The position numbers were made by a program, and so were the translations under genes. Shown here in pieces: positions 25,306-35,400 of a DNA stretch of 64,000 nt (position 1 is its first letter; every line of letters begins with the position of its first letter). The notes beneath the pieces were generated by a model. The model was not told where the DNA came from and searched no databases. It saw nothing but the letters and a program-made list of their open reading frames with translations. Origin of the DNA: Haloactinomyces albus (GTDB taxonomy: Bacteria; Actinomycetota; Actinomycetes; Mycobacteriales; Pseudonocardiaceae); assembly GCF_031458135.1 (NCBI RefSeq), contig NZ_JAVDXW010000001.1:4402001-4466000 (forward strand), in the 5' to 3' direction.

Positions 25306-25755
25306 TCAGGCGGTGGCTGCTGCGGACTCGGCGTCACCGCTGCAGCACGAGACCGGCGCGGTGATCTCGGGATTGCTCCCGTAGGTGGGGGAGTCGTCGG
25401 TGACGACGTAGACCTCCCAGGGTTCGCGTCCGGGCCCGTGCACCCAAACCTTGTCCTGGGTGGCGTAGCAGCAGGTGGTGTCGTCTTCGACCTGGGTGAA
25501 CAGGCCCAGATCGGACAGCCGCCGAGTAGCGGTGTGCACGGTGTCGGTGTCGGCGACCTCGACGCCGAGGTGATCCATCGCCGTGTCCTGGCCGGACTCG
25601 CCTTCCAGCAGGACGAGCTTCAGCGGTGGTTCGGCCACGGCGAAGTTGGCATAGCCGGGTCGTAGCTTGGCCGGTTCGACTCCGAGCAACTTGGTGTAGA
25701 AGTCGATCGAGCCCTGCAGGTCACCGACCCGGAGGGCGAGTTGCATGCGCGACAT
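25306..25755 (-). CDS. arsI: ArsI/CadI-family vicinal-oxygen-chelate metalloenzyme
   Basis: 149 aa VOC protein. ArsI is an Fe(II) dioxygenase that breaks the C-As bond of trivalent methyl- or aryl-arsenicals. The residues known to matter are present at matching positions: metal ligands Gln5, His62 and Glu114, and the vicinal cysteine pair Cys95-Cys96 in TTCCYA that binds As(III). Another CC (SCCSG) lies near the C-terminus. CadI (cadmium-induced) is the alternative name of the same family; the ars context favours ArsI. Divergent from arsR. Confidence 0.86.
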   Translation of the reverse strand: MSRMQLALRVGDLQGSIDFYTKLLGVEPAKLRPGYANFAVAEPPLKLVLLEGESGQDTAMDHLGVEVADTDTVHTATRRLSDLGLFTQVEDDTTCCYATQDKVWVHGPGREPWEVYVVTDDSPTYGSNPEITAPVSCCSGDAESAAATA

Positions 25756-25785
25756 CCCCGTACTCCTGTCTAGATAAATATCGAA

Positions 25786-25829
25786 TCAACTGACATCGCC
25801 GAGTTTGCTCCTTGGGTTGATGGATGTCA
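25786..25829. promoter_or_regulatory. Candidate ArsR operator between arsI and arsR
   Basis: In the 84-base AT-rich divergent gap, TCAAC-TGACATC (25786-25797) is mirrored by GTTGA (25816-25820) and GATGTCA (25823-25829). ArsR-family sites typically contain ATCAA/TTGAT half-sites, so this is a good operator covering both promoters. Confidence 0.6.
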
Positions 25830-25839
25830 ATATAGAGTT

Positions 25840-26208
25840 ATGTCGAAACAACAGGAGCCCGGTGATGAGCAGGTCTTGTGCTGCTCGCCGCTGATGCGCG
25901 AACCGTTGGGTGCCGAGCAGGCCGGCGAGTTGGCACGGGTGTTCAAGGCCATCGGGGAGCCGGCGCGGCTGCGGCTGCTGTCGCTGATCGCCTCGCATGC
26001 CGGCGGCGAGGCCTGCGTGTGCGACCTGACCGGGGCGTTCGAGCTGTCCGGGCCGACGATCTCGCATCACCTCAAGGTGCTGCGCGAGGCCGGAGTCATC
26101 GACGGCGAGCGCCGGGGAACGTGGGTCTACTACCGGGTGCGTACCGAGATGCTGGCGGTGCTGTCCGGGGTGCTGCTGCCTGCCGACGACGGGGTGGTTC
26201 CGGCATGA
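25840..26208 (+). CDS. arsR: ArsR-family As(III)-responsive repressor
   Basis: 122 aa winged-helix repressor (FKAIGEPARLRLLSLIASH, LSGPTISHHLKVLREAGVI, RRGTWVYYRV). Two cysteine clusters bind As(III): Cys14-Cys15 near the N-terminus and Cys59/Cys61 in ACVCDLT at the start of the DNA-recognition region. The N-terminal pair plus one cysteine of the CVCDL motif is the site described for Corynebacterium ArsR, rather than the Escherichia type that uses only the alpha-3 helix. Stop overlaps the acr3 start by 4 bases. Confidence 0.92.
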   Translation: MSKQQEPGDEQVLCCSPLMREPLGAEQAGELARVFKAIGEPARLRLLSLIASHAGGEACVCDLTGAFELSGPTISHHLKVLREAGVIDGERRGTWVYYRVRTEMLAVLSGVLLPADDGVVPA

Positions 26209-27317
26209 CCCGGACGGCGCAGTCGGCCGAGGCCACCGAGACGACCGACACGGCCGTGGCCGCGAAGCTGTCCACGCTGGACCGATTCCTGCCGGTGTGG
26301 ATCGGTGTGGCCATGGCCGCAGGACTGCTGTTGGGGCGGTTCGTGCCGGGGCTGAACACGGTGCTGAACTCGCTGCACGTGACCTCCGGGGTCTCACTGC
26401 CGATCTTCGTCGGCTTGCTGGTGATGATGTATCCGGTGCTGGCCAAGGTGCGCTACGACCGGCTGGATACCGTTACCGGCGATAAGCGGCTGCTGGTGTC
26501 CTCACTGGTGATCAACTGGCTCGTCGGTCCGATGGTCATGTTCGCGCTGGCCTGGACCTTTCTGCCCGATCTGCCCGAGTACCGCACCGGGTTGATCATC
26601 GTCGGGTTGGCGCGCTGCATCGCCATGGTCATCATCTGGAACGACCTGGCCTGCGGCGACCGGGAGGCCGCCGCGGTGCTGGTGGCGCTGAACTCGGTGT
26701 TTCAGGTGTTGGCCTTCGCCGGGCTGGGCTGGTTCTATCTGAACGTGCTGCCCGGTTGGCTGGGTCTGGACACCACGGGTTTGGCTGTCTCGGCCTGGCA
26801 GATCGCCCAATCGGTGCTGATCTTTCTCGGTATTCCGTTGGTCGCGGGCTATCTTTCCCGTCGCCTCGGTGAGCGCAGTAAGGGTCGCGCCTGGTACGAG
26901 CAGCGATTCTTGCCCAAGGTCGGCCCGTTCACCCTGTACGGGCTGTTGTTCACCATCGTGGTGCTGTTTGCCCTGCAGGGCGAGGCCATCACCAGCCAAC
27001 CCCTCGATGTTGTGCGCATCGCACTGCCGTTGTTGGTGTATTTCGCCGTGATGTGGGCGGGCTCGTTCGCTCTGGGCAAGGGCATCGGGTTGTCCTACGA
27101 GCGCGCGACGACGCTGTCCTTCACCGCTGCGGGAAACAACTTCGAGCTGGCCATCGCCGTGGCCATTGCCACTTTCGGCGTCACCAGCGGCCAGGCCTTG
27201 GCCGGGGTGGTCGGCCCACTGATCGAAGTGCCGGTGCTGGTGGCACTGGTCTACGTCTGTCTGGCTGCACGCCGATGGTTCACGCCATCGCCCCGGCAGT
27301 CGCAAACGCGCACTTGA
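26205..27317 (+). CDS. acr3: Acr3-type arsenite efflux permease
   Basis: 370 aa, ten spans (BASS fold). Exports As(OH)3 using the membrane potential. Family motifs: LPIFVGLLVMMYPVLAKVRY, GLARCIAMVIIWNDLACGD containing the essential cysteine, VLVALNSVFQVLAF, and FTAAGNNFELAIAVAIATFG. The N-terminal 25 residues are a hydrophilic extension. Second gene of arsR-acr3-arsC-arsO. Confidence 0.95.
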   Translation: MTRTAQSAEATETTDTAVAAKLSTLDRFLPVWIGVAMAAGLLLGRFVPGLNTVLNSLHVTSGVSLPIFVGLLVMMYPVLAKVRYDRLDTVTGDKRLLVSSLVINWLVGPMVMFALAWTFLPDLPEYRTGLIIVGLARCIAMVIIWNDLACGDREAAAVLVALNSVFQVLAFAGLGWFYLNVLPGWLGLDTTGLAVSAWQIAQSVLIFLGIPLVAGYLSRRLGERSKGRAWYEQRFLPKVGPFTLYGLLFTIVVLFALQGEAITSQPLDVVRIALPLLVYFAVMWAGSFALGKGIGLSYERATTLSFTAAGNNFELAIAVAIATFGVTSGQALAGVVGPLIEVPVLVALVYVCLAARRWFTPSPRQSQTRT

Positions 27318-27323
27318 GCGAGT

Positions 27324-27355
27324 GGTGTGGCCCTCGCACCGGCGACGGCCACACC
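27324..27355. terminator. Hairpin between acr3 and arsC
   Basis: GGTGTGGCC (27324-27332) pairs with GGCCACACC (27347-27355) over a 14-base loop, 7 bases after the acr3 stop and before the arsC Shine-Dalgarno. It may give partial termination or protect the acr3 message from decay. Confidence 0.55.
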
Positions 27356-27395
27356 TCGCCCTCGCCCGCAAGCCTGATTCCCCCGAGGAGAATGT

Positions 27396-27812
27396 GTGCC
27401 CACTCCGGAAGTACTGTTCGTCTGCGTGCACAACGCCGGACGCTCGCAAATGGCTGCCGCCCTGTTGGCCCACCATGCCCAAGGGCAGGTCCTCGTGCGC
27501 TCGGCCGGATCCGCGCCGGCCACCGAGATCAACCCCGCTGTCGTCGAGGTCATGACCGAGCTCGGCCTCGATGTGACGCAGGAGTTGCCCAAGAAACTGA
27601 CCACGGAGGCCGTGCAGGCCTCCGACGTGGTGATCACCATGGGCTGCGGTGACGCCTGCCCGGTCTTTCCCGGCAAGCGCTACCTCGACTGGCAGCTCGA
27701 CGACCCCGCCGGACAATCCATCGCCACCGTGCGCACCATCCGCGACGACATCGACCAGCGCGTCCGCGAGCTGCTGGCCGAGCTGGCGCCGGAGGCTGCG
27801 GCGGTGGACTGA
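27396..27812 (+). CDS. arsC: Arsenate reductase, mycothiol/mycoredoxin-dependent type
   Basis: 138 aa, GTG start after GAGGAG. Low-molecular-weight phosphatase fold: the P-loop CVHNAGRS starts with nucleophile Cys10, and C-x5-R is intact. Then MTELGLDVTQELPKKLT, VITMGCGDACPVFPGKRYLDW and the acid region DDPAGQS. The thioredoxin-type second and third cysteines are not arranged as in Bacillus ArsC, which fits actinobacterial enzymes that form an arseno-mycothiol adduct. Product As(III) feeds Acr3. Confidence 0.92.
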   Translation: MPTPEVLFVCVHNAGRSQMAAALLAHHAQGQVLVRSAGSAPATEINPAVVEVMTELGLDVTQELPKKLTTEAVQASDVVITMGCGDACPVFPGKRYLDWQLDDPAGQSIATVRTIRDDIDQRVRELLAELAPEAAAVD

Positions 27813-27910
27813 TCGAGAATTCGGCGAAAGCGTGCCGACGTGGCAGGACTGCACGTCGGCCGCATCCGGTGTGGTGCTGTCGAATCGTATGGTCCTCGGA
27901 AAGGAGAGCC

Positions 27911-28987
27911 ATGGCGCAGGTGCGCGATGTTGTGGTGATCGGCGGTGGTCAGGCGGGACTGGCCGCCGGTTATTTCCTCCGGCGGGCCGGGTTGGATTTC
28001 GTGCTCCTCGATGCCGCAGCCGGGCCGGGCGGGGCTTGGCGGCACATGTGGCCGTCGCTGCGGCTGTTCTCCCCGGCTGAGCACAGCCCGCTGCCCGGTT
28101 GGCCGATGCCCCGCCAAACCGGGGCGGAGTATCCGACGGTCGACCACGTCGTGAACTACCTGACCCGCTACGAGCAGCGTTACGCGCTGCCGGTGCACCG
28201 GCCCGTGCGCGTGACCGGAGTACACGACGGCGGCGAGTATCTCGCGGTGCACACCGACCGGGGCACGTGGCAGGCCCGGGTGGTGATCAGCGCCACCGGC
28301 ACCTGGCAGGCACCGTATGTTCCGTCCGACCCGGGGCAGGAGGAGTTCACCGGTCGCCTGCTGCACACTGCTTCCTACCGGGGCCCCGAGCAGTTTCGCG
28401 GACAACGGGTGGTGGTGGTCGGCGGCGGCAACTCGGCAGCCCAGATCCTCGCCGAGGTCTCCACCGTGGCCGAAACGACCTGGGTCACCCGGCGCCCGCC
28501 ACGGTTCATGCCCGATGACGTCGACGGACGCGTCCTGTTCGACGTGGCCACCCGACGCCACCGCGCCCGGCAAAGCGGCAGCGACGACACCGACGGGGTG
28601 GCCGACCTCGGTGACATCGTGCTGGTTCCCAGTGTGCTCGACGCCCGTCGGCGCGGTGTGCTGCGGGCCGAGCCGATGTTCGACTGCCTCACCCGCAATG
28701 GCGTGACCTGGAGTGACGGCACCGAACATGCTGCGGAAGCCGTCATCTGGTGCACCGGCTTCCGCCCCGGCCTGCAGCATCTGCGCACCCTGGGACTGCG
28801 CCGCCAGGGCGGGATCATCCCCACCGACGGCACCCGTGCGATCGAGCAACCACGGCTGCACCTGCTGGGCTACGGAGACTGGACCGGCCCTGCCTCGGCC
28901 ACCCTCATCGGCGCCGGACGCACCGCCAAGGCCGCCGTCTCCGACATCGCCGAATGGCTTGCCGCCCGCGGTGAGACGGCCGCCTGA
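27911..28987 (+). CDS. arsO: ArsO-type flavin monooxygenase
   Basis: 358 aa from ATG 27911 (AAGGAG upstream). FAD motif VVVIGGGQAGLAAGYFL at the N-terminus, NADPH motif VVVVGGGNSAAQILAEV at about residue 170, and GDWTGPASATLIGAG near the end. ArsO proteins are found with ars genes and have been linked to oxidation of arsenic species; the exact reaction is not settled. TrkA/CzcO-like flavoproteins are the alternative. Last gene of the ars operon. Confidence 0.82.
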   Translation: MAQVRDVVVIGGGQAGLAAGYFLRRAGLDFVLLDAAAGPGGAWRHMWPSLRLFSPAEHSPLPGWPMPRQTGAEYPTVDHVVNYLTRYEQRYALPVHRPVRVTGVHDGGEYLAVHTDRGTWQARVVISATGTWQAPYVPSDPGQEEFTGRLLHTASYRGPEQFRGQRVVVVGGGNSAAQILAEVSTVAETTWVTRRPPRFMPDDVDGRVLFDVATRRHRARQSGSDDTDGVADLGDIVLVPSVLDARRRGVLRAEPMFDCLTRNGVTWSDGTEHAAEAVIWCTGFRPGLQHLRTLGLRRQGGIIPTDGTRAIEQPRLHLLGYGDWTGPASATLIGAGRTAKAAVSDIAEWLAARGETAA

Positions 28988-29022
28988 AGCGCTCCCGTTC
29001 CGGCGGTAGCGAGGCGCCGTCT

Positions 29023-30423
29023 TTACCGAGGTGGTTCGGAGTCGCGGGAAGACTGCAGCATGGAAGGCAGGTCGGGTAGCTTTACCCTGGGGCGACTCTG
29101 CTGTTGGCCGAGCCTGGTCTCGTGTGTGTCCAGACGCAGCCAGCCTGCCCAGTCGATGTAGTCGACACCGCGTTGCTCGAGTAGCCGTATCACCCGCTTC
29201 CGGTCGTGTCTTCCGGTATCGAGGTCCCGCTCCACCAAGTCTTCGAGCAAGCTGCGTACGGTTTCCGCGGCGTCGTTCTTGTTCGTGCCGATTACCCCTG
29301 TAGGGCCCCGCTTTGCCCATCCCGCTACGTACTCGCCGGGTTCCGGCGAGCCGTCCTCGTTGAGCACGCGTCCGGCCTTGTGCGGAATGGTGGATGTGTT
29401 GTGGTCGAATGGCACGTCCGGCAGCGGTTGGGCCTGGTAGCCCACTGCCGCGAGCATCATGTGCACGTCGAGAGTCTCGAACTCGCCGGTTCCCCGTACC
29501 TTGCCGTCCTCGAGCAGTGTGTTCCGCTCGAGGACGACACCGTCGATCTCGCTCTCGCCGAGAATTCGCACCGGGCTGCGCCGGAACCTCATGTGCACGC
29601 GTCGCGGTTTTCCCTCGAGCGGGCGCTGTGCCCACTCTCGCAGGAGGCTGATGTTTTTGCGCTGCCGGCGGTCGGCGGCGACCTGTTTCTCCTCGTCCGG
29701 GGTGAGTTCGAGTTCGGCGGGATCGATGATGATGTCCGCATTGATCAGTTCACCCATCTCGCGCAGCTCGATCGGGGTGAACTTGGCCTGTGCGGGCCCG
29801 CGGCGGGACAGCATGTGGATGTCGGTGATGCGGTTGTTCCGGAATGTTTCCAGCACCCGATCGGGCACGTCGGTGGCCGCGATCTCATCCGTACTCTTGG
29901 CCAACAACCGGGCGACGTCCAGGGCGACGTTGCCCGCCCCGACGACCGCGACCTGTGGACCGTGCAGCAGGAAGTCCCGCTCGGCAGCGTCGGGATGCCC
30001 GCAGTACCAGCTCACGAACTCCTTGGCTCCGTAGCTACCGGGCAGCTCGTCGCCGGGGATACCGAGCCCTCGCTCGCCCTGGGTACCGGTGGCGTAGATG
30101 ATGGCGTCGTAGCAGTCCTGCAGGTCCGCCCTGGTGAGGTCGTCACCGAAGGAGACGTTGCCCAGGAACCGTACGTCGTTGTGCTCGTCGAACGAATTGC
30201 GCAGCACTCGGATCACCGACTTCATCTTCTGGTTGTCCGGCGCCACGCCGTAGCGCACCAGCCCGTAGGGCGCCGGAAGCCGATCGAAGACGTCGACGCT
30301 GACCTCGACCTCGGCCTCCAGCAGCGACCGGACCGCATACAGGCCGGAGGGACCAGCGCCGACCACCGCCACGCGGGGCCGGTTTGCCTCGGGCGTGATC
30401 GCTACATCACCGCGCTGATTCAT
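29023..30423 (-). CDS. fprA: Ferredoxin/adrenodoxin-type NADP+ reductase (FprA-like)
   Basis: 466 aa from ATG 30423 (a GTG three codons upstream is possible). FAD-binding PRVAVVGAGPSGLYAVRSLL, then LPAPYGLVRYGVAPDN and IIYATGTQGERGLGIPGDELPG; NADP-binding QVAVVGAGNVALDVARLL with LSRRGPAQAKFT; C-terminal AGWAKRGPTGVIGTNKNDAAETV. These are hallmarks of mycobacterial FprA. It passes electrons from NADPH to ferredoxins and could supply the P450 at 53.8 kb, which has no reductase of its own. Convergent with arsO. Confidence 0.9.
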   Translation of the reverse strand: MNQRGDVAITPEANRPRVAVVGAGPSGLYAVRSLLEAEVEVSVDVFDRLPAPYGLVRYGVAPDNQKMKSVIRVLRNSFDEHNDVRFLGNVSFGDDLTRADLQDCYDAIIYATGTQGERGLGIPGDELPGSYGAKEFVSWYCGHPDAAERDFLLHGPQVAVVGAGNVALDVARLLAKSTDEIAATDVPDRVLETFRNNRITDIHMLSRRGPAQAKFTPIELREMGELINADIIIDPAELELTPDEEKQVAADRRQRKNISLLREWAQRPLEGKPRRVHMRFRRSPVRILGESEIDGVVLERNTLLEDGKVRGTGEFETLDVHMMLAAVGYQAQPLPDVPFDHNTSTIPHKAGRVLNEDGSPEPGEYVAGWAKRGPTGVIGTNKNDAAETVRSLLEDLVERDLDTGRHDRKRVIRLLEQRGVDYIDWAGWLRLDTHETRLGQQQSRPRVKLPDLPSMLQSSRDSEPPR

Positions 30424-30668
30424 TACGTTCACTCTATGGCCACCGTCCCCCCATTCCAATACCAAATCGAGATCGTCCGCGATCGTGGGGTCCGTCCGAT
30501 TTCTCGCCCGGGCCGACACCAGCAACACGCCGGCGTCCAGGGGCATCGCGGTCCGCTTGGAACCTGCTGCCCAAGACTGAGCAGCGATGCGTCCACGTGA
30601 CCGGGGTGACCGTCAGGGGGTCCTGCTCTCGCGCTGCTCGTGCACGGGTCATCGGGTATGCCGGGACC

Positions 30669-32369
30669 TCAACGCCGGTCCGCGAGCTGCTGAGCGCGCT
30701 GGGCGAGGTCCACCTTCCTGATCTTGCCTGTCGCCGTCATCGGGAAATCCTGCATGATCTCCACCAGCGGGACCTTGTAGGCGGCCATGTTCTCCGTGGC
30801 CCACTCCCGCAGCTTCGCCGCGTCGACGGTGCTGTCCTGGTCGACGCCGACGAAGGCGACCGGCTGCTGCCCGGTGGCGGTGTCGTCCGCGGGAACCACG
30901 GCCACGACCTGCACATCGGGGTGTTGGCTCAGCAGCACTTCCAGTTCGGCCGGGAACACGCTCATGCCGTTGACCTTGATCATGTCCTTGTCCCGGCCGA
31001 GGTAGTGCACGCACCCGTCGGCGTCGATACGGCCGTTGTCGCCGGTGTGCAGCCAGCCGCCGCGCAACTGCTGCGCCGTCTCCTCGGGTTTGTTCCAGTA
31101 GCCGCGCATCACCGACGGACTGCGCACGATGATTTCCCCGGCTTCGCCGATCTCCAGGGGCTCGCCGGTGTCGAAGGAGACCACCGCGATGTCGGTGCCG
31201 GGGACGGGGATCCCGCAGAAGACGGGTTCCGAGCGGAGGTCGGCATCGTCCTCGGCGAGGCCGTACGGCGTCGCATCGAAGGTGTGCGTCTCGGTCATCC
31301 CGTAGGCGCCCTCGCGCAGCAGCGATTCGGGGCCGGCAGCCGCGGCCCACCGGTGCCGCACGTCGGGACTGAGCTTGCGTACGAACGAGACCGCCATCGG
31401 ATCGGTCAGTGAGCTCAGGTCGTAGCGGGAGAAGTCCGGGCGCTGCAACAACTCGAGGTAGTTCTCCACCGTGCCGACCATCGTTGTCACCCCGTACCGG
31501 TCGATCGAGGCCAGTGCCTGATCGGGCTCCCACCGCGGCATCAATACGGACGTGCCCCCCAGCACCAGCGGGTTGAGGATCCCGAGGTCCTCGCCGGCGA
31601 TCCAGAAGATCGGGAGGTAGCACAGCGCGACGTACCCGGTTTCGGTGCTCTTCCGGGTCGCGGCGGCGCTCGTCGCCGCCGTGTACAGCATGTGCCGCTG
31701 GGTGTGCTCGCATCCTTTCGGCAGGCCGGTCGTCCCGCCCGTGTAGTTCAGCGCGGCCAGCGCGTCGAGATCACCCGGTCGGTCGGCACCGGGTGGATGT
31801 GCCACGGCGTCGGCCCACCGGGTCACGTGAGCTTCCGGGGCATCGATCCTGGCGGGTGCGGCCCGCTCGGGATCTGCCATTTCGGCGGCGCCGGTGACCA
31901 GCACTTCGCGCACCGGCGAATCGGCACGCACCGATTCGAGCAGCGGCAGCAGGGTATCGGTGGTGACGGCGACCTCGGCGCCGCTGTCGCCGAGCTCGTG
32001 CGCGAGTTCGTGACCGTGAAACATCGGGTTGACGGGCACGTGCACGGCGCCGAGGCGCAACACCGCCATCATCGCGATGATGAACTGCGGCGCATTGGGC
32101 AGGTGCACGGCGACCCGGTCGCCGGGGCCGACACCGACGGACGCGAACCAGCCGGCCACGCGGCCGATCAGCTCGTCCAGCTCGGCGTAGGTCACGGTCC
32201 TGCCCTCGAAGACGATCGCCGCTCGCTGCGGGCAGTGCGCCGCCCAGTGCGCCACGTGTTCGGGAATCGTCAGCTCACCGAGCGGGTAGACCACCTCGGA
32301 GGGGGTTCCGGCGGGCCGGACCCCGGCCTGGCGCTGCCGCAGGTCCGCCACGTACTGCTCGAGATCCAT
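30669..32369 (-). CDS. Acyl-CoA synthetase (AMP-forming)
   Basis: 566 aa from ATG 32369. ATP + acid + CoA to acyl-CoA + AMP + PPi. P-loop NYTGGTTGLPKG, A4-A5 region YGMTETHTFDATPYG, hinge WLHTGDNGRIDADGCVHYLGR and catalytic Lys in PMTATGKIRKVDL. The A5 motif continues THTFDATPY and the A4 region has ALCYLPIFWIAGED, resembling fatty-acid or short-chain acid CoA ligases of unknown specificity. Forty-four bases downstream of the acyl-CoA carboxylase; probably makes its substrate. Confidence 0.9.
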   Translation of the reverse strand: MDLEQYVADLRQRQAGVRPAGTPSEVVYPLGELTIPEHVAHWAAHCPQRAAIVFEGRTVTYAELDELIGRVAGWFASVGVGPGDRVAVHLPNAPQFIIAMMAVLRLGAVHVPVNPMFHGHELAHELGDSGAEVAVTTDTLLPLLESVRADSPVREVLVTGAAEMADPERAAPARIDAPEAHVTRWADAVAHPPGADRPGDLDALAALNYTGGTTGLPKGCEHTQRHMLYTAATSAAATRKSTETGYVALCYLPIFWIAGEDLGILNPLVLGGTSVLMPRWEPDQALASIDRYGVTTMVGTVENYLELLQRPDFSRYDLSSLTDPMAVSFVRKLSPDVRHRWAAAAGPESLLREGAYGMTETHTFDATPYGLAEDDADLRSEPVFCGIPVPGTDIAVVSFDTGEPLEIGEAGEIIVRSPSVMRGYWNKPEETAQQLRGGWLHTGDNGRIDADGCVHYLGRDKDMIKVNGMSVFPAELEVLLSQHPDVQVVAVVPADDTATGQQPVAFVGVDQDSTVDAAKLREWATENMAAYKVPLVEIMQDFPMTATGKIRKVDLAQRAQQLADRR

Positions 32370-32413
32370 CTGCGCTCCCTCTCGTCGCGCGTGCACTACT
32401 TCGTCGAATCCGG

Positions 32414-35400
32414 TCACCACGTGTCGAGGACGGATCGCGTCGGTGTTCCACCGCTCGTGGGCTTGTCGTGCTGTCCGAGCGTGGTGGTGATCCACCGCCT
32501 GGTTTCGGCCGGATCGATGACGTCGTCGAGCTCGAACACCGCCGCGGCGTTGGTGGCTTTGCCCTTGGCGTACTGCTCGGCGAGCAGCTCGTCGAAGGCG
32601 CGCTGCCGGGCGGCCGGGTCCTCGATGGCGTCGAGCTCACGCCGGTAACCCAGACGGACGGCCCCCTCGAGGCCCATACCGCCGATCTCACCGGTGGGCC
32701 AGGCGACGGTGGCCACCGGCTCCCGGAAACTTCCGCCGCACATCGCTTGCGCACCGAGGCCGTATCCCTTGCGCAGCACGACCGCGAACACCGGGACGGT
32801 GAGGTTCGCACCGGTGACGAACAGGCGGCTGAAATGGCGCACCGTCGCGGTTTGCTCCGCCTCCGGTCCCACCATGAACCCCGGGGTGTCGCACAGCGAG
32901 ATCACCGGCAGGCCGTGCGCCTGACACAGCTGCAGGAACCGCGCCGTCTTGTCCGCGGCGTCGCTGTCGATCGCACCACCGAGATGCGCCGGGTTGTTCG
33001 CGATCAGACCCATCGGGCTGCCCTCCACCCGAACCAGCGCCGTGATGACCCCGGTACCGAACTCGCGCCGCAGCTCCAACACGGAGTCCGTGTCGGCAAG
33101 CAGCTCGACCGCCTGGCGCACGTCGTAGACCCGCACCCGGTTCTCCGGGATGACGTGGCGCAGCTCGCGCTGGTCGGCACAGTTCCAATCGGACACGCTG
33201 CCCTGAAAGTAGGAGAGGTACTTCTTGGTGACCTCGACCGCCTCCGCCTCGTCCTCGACGAGGAGGTCGATGACCCCGTTGGGCACCTGCATCGACGTCG
33301 GCCCGACGTCCTCGGCGGCGACCTGCCCGAGCCCGCCGCCCTCGATCATGGCGGGCCCGCCCATCCCGATCGTGGCGTCGCGGGTGGCGATGATCGTGTC
33401 GCAGCAACCGAGCAGGGCCGCGTTCCCGGCGAAGCAGCGACCGGAGGCGATGCCGACGGTCGGCACGAGCCCGCTCAGGCGTCCCATCGTCGCGAACGTG
33501 GGAACGTCGAGCCCGGAGGCCGCGGTGGTGTCGGTATCGCCGGGGCGTCCACCCCCGCCCTCGGCGAACAGGACCACGGGTAACTGCTTGCGGTGGGCCA
33601 GCTCCAGCATCCGGTCGGTCTTCTTGTGGTTGAGCAGGCCCTGGGTGCCCGCGAGCACGGTGTAGTCGTAGGACATCACCACGCATCGGCTGTCGCGCTG
33701 CCCGGCCTCGTCACCGTTGATGTGCCCGATACCGGTGATCATGCCGTCGGCCGGGGTGTTGGCGATGAGGTCGTCCAGGGAGCGGCGTTGCCGCTGTGCG
33801 GCGATCGCCAGTGCGCCGTACTCGGTGAAACCGTCCGGATCGCACAGGTCGGCGATGTTTTCCCGCGCGGTGCGCCTGCCTGCCCGGTGGCGGCGTTGGA
33901 CGGCATGCGGGCGGGCCGCGTCGAGGCCGGTCTCGTGTCGCTCGATGACCTCGGCCAGGTCCGGCCTGATCTCTCCCGGCTCCCGTGTGGACTCGTGCCG
34001 CACTGCGGATCCGGCGACATCGCCGGGGGTGAGGTGGACGAGATCGGTGCCCTCACCGACGGTGTCGCCCACCGACACCAGGACGTCGTCGATCACGCCG
34101 CCGGCGGGGGCCGTCAGCACGTGTTCCATTTTCATCGCCTCGAGCACGACGGCGGGGGCGCCTGCGGCCACCTCGGTGCCCGCTTGCACCTCGACGGCCA
34201 CCACGGTGCCGCCGAACGCGGCGGTGAGCACGGTCTCCGATGCATCGGCAGCGGCAGGTGAGTGCGATGTCCCTGCGGGCAGCAGGCTGTCGAGGTGGTC
34301 ATCGACGAAGCCGGTCGTGAAGGTTCCGTCGCGGAATCCGGGATGGTGCAGGATCGCGCGGAGCAGGCCGATGTTCGTGCCGGCACCGGCGACCGCGAAC
34401 TCGGCCAGCGCGCGCTCGGTTTTGGCGGCGGCGGTCGCGAAGTCACCCTGACCGGAGCGGGTGATGATCTTGGCAAGCAGCGAGTCGAACTGCCCGGATG
34501 CCCGGTAGCCGGTGTAGCCGGCGGTGTCGACGCGGACACCGGGACCTGCAGGCGGTTCGAAGGTCGCCAGCGTGCCCGCTGTGGCCCGTGCCGACCCGTC
34601 GGGTGCGAGCTCCTCCAGGTTGACCCTGGCCTGGATCGCGAAGCCGCGCGGCTCGGGGATTCCCTCCTGGGTGAGCCCCTGATCGCGCAGTGAGCGACCG
34701 CGGGCGAGCTCGAGCTGCGCCATCACGAGATCGATGCCGGTCAGCTCCTCGGTGATGGTGTGCTCGACCTGCAGGCGGGGATTCGTCTCGATGAAGTGGA
34801 ACGAACTCGGCGAGTCGGCGTCCACGAGGAACTCGAAGGTCCCCAGTCCCGCATAGCTCGTGGCGGTGGCCATCGCAAGCGCTGACGAGATCAGCGCCCG
34901 GCGCGTCTCGGCCGGGAGCGTGGGGCTGGGGGAGACCTCGATCAGTTTTTGGTTGCGGCGCTGGATCGTGCACTCGCGATCCCACAGGTGGAGCACGTCG
35001 CCGGAGCCGTCGCCGAGCACCTGGACCTCCACGTGCTTGGCACGTGCGAGCAGCCGCTCGACATAGACGTCGCCGTTGCCGAAAGCGCGCTCGGCTTCCG
35101 AACGGGCGCGCTCGTAGGACCACGGCAGATCGGCCTGGTCACCGACCGCGCGCATCCCGCGCCCGCCACCTCCCGCGAGGGCCTTGACCATGACACCCGC
35201 GTCCGGCCCGAGGCCGGCGAGGAACTGTCGTGCTTCGTCGAGCGTGGTCGCACCGGAAGTGGCGGCCAGGACCGGTACGCCGTGCTGTTCCGCGAGCGCG
35301 CGTGATCGCGCCTTGTCCCCGAACAGTTCCAGCTGTTGCGGGGAGGGGCCGACGAACGCGAGCTCCGTCTTGGCGCACAGCTCGGCGAACCCGGCGTCCT

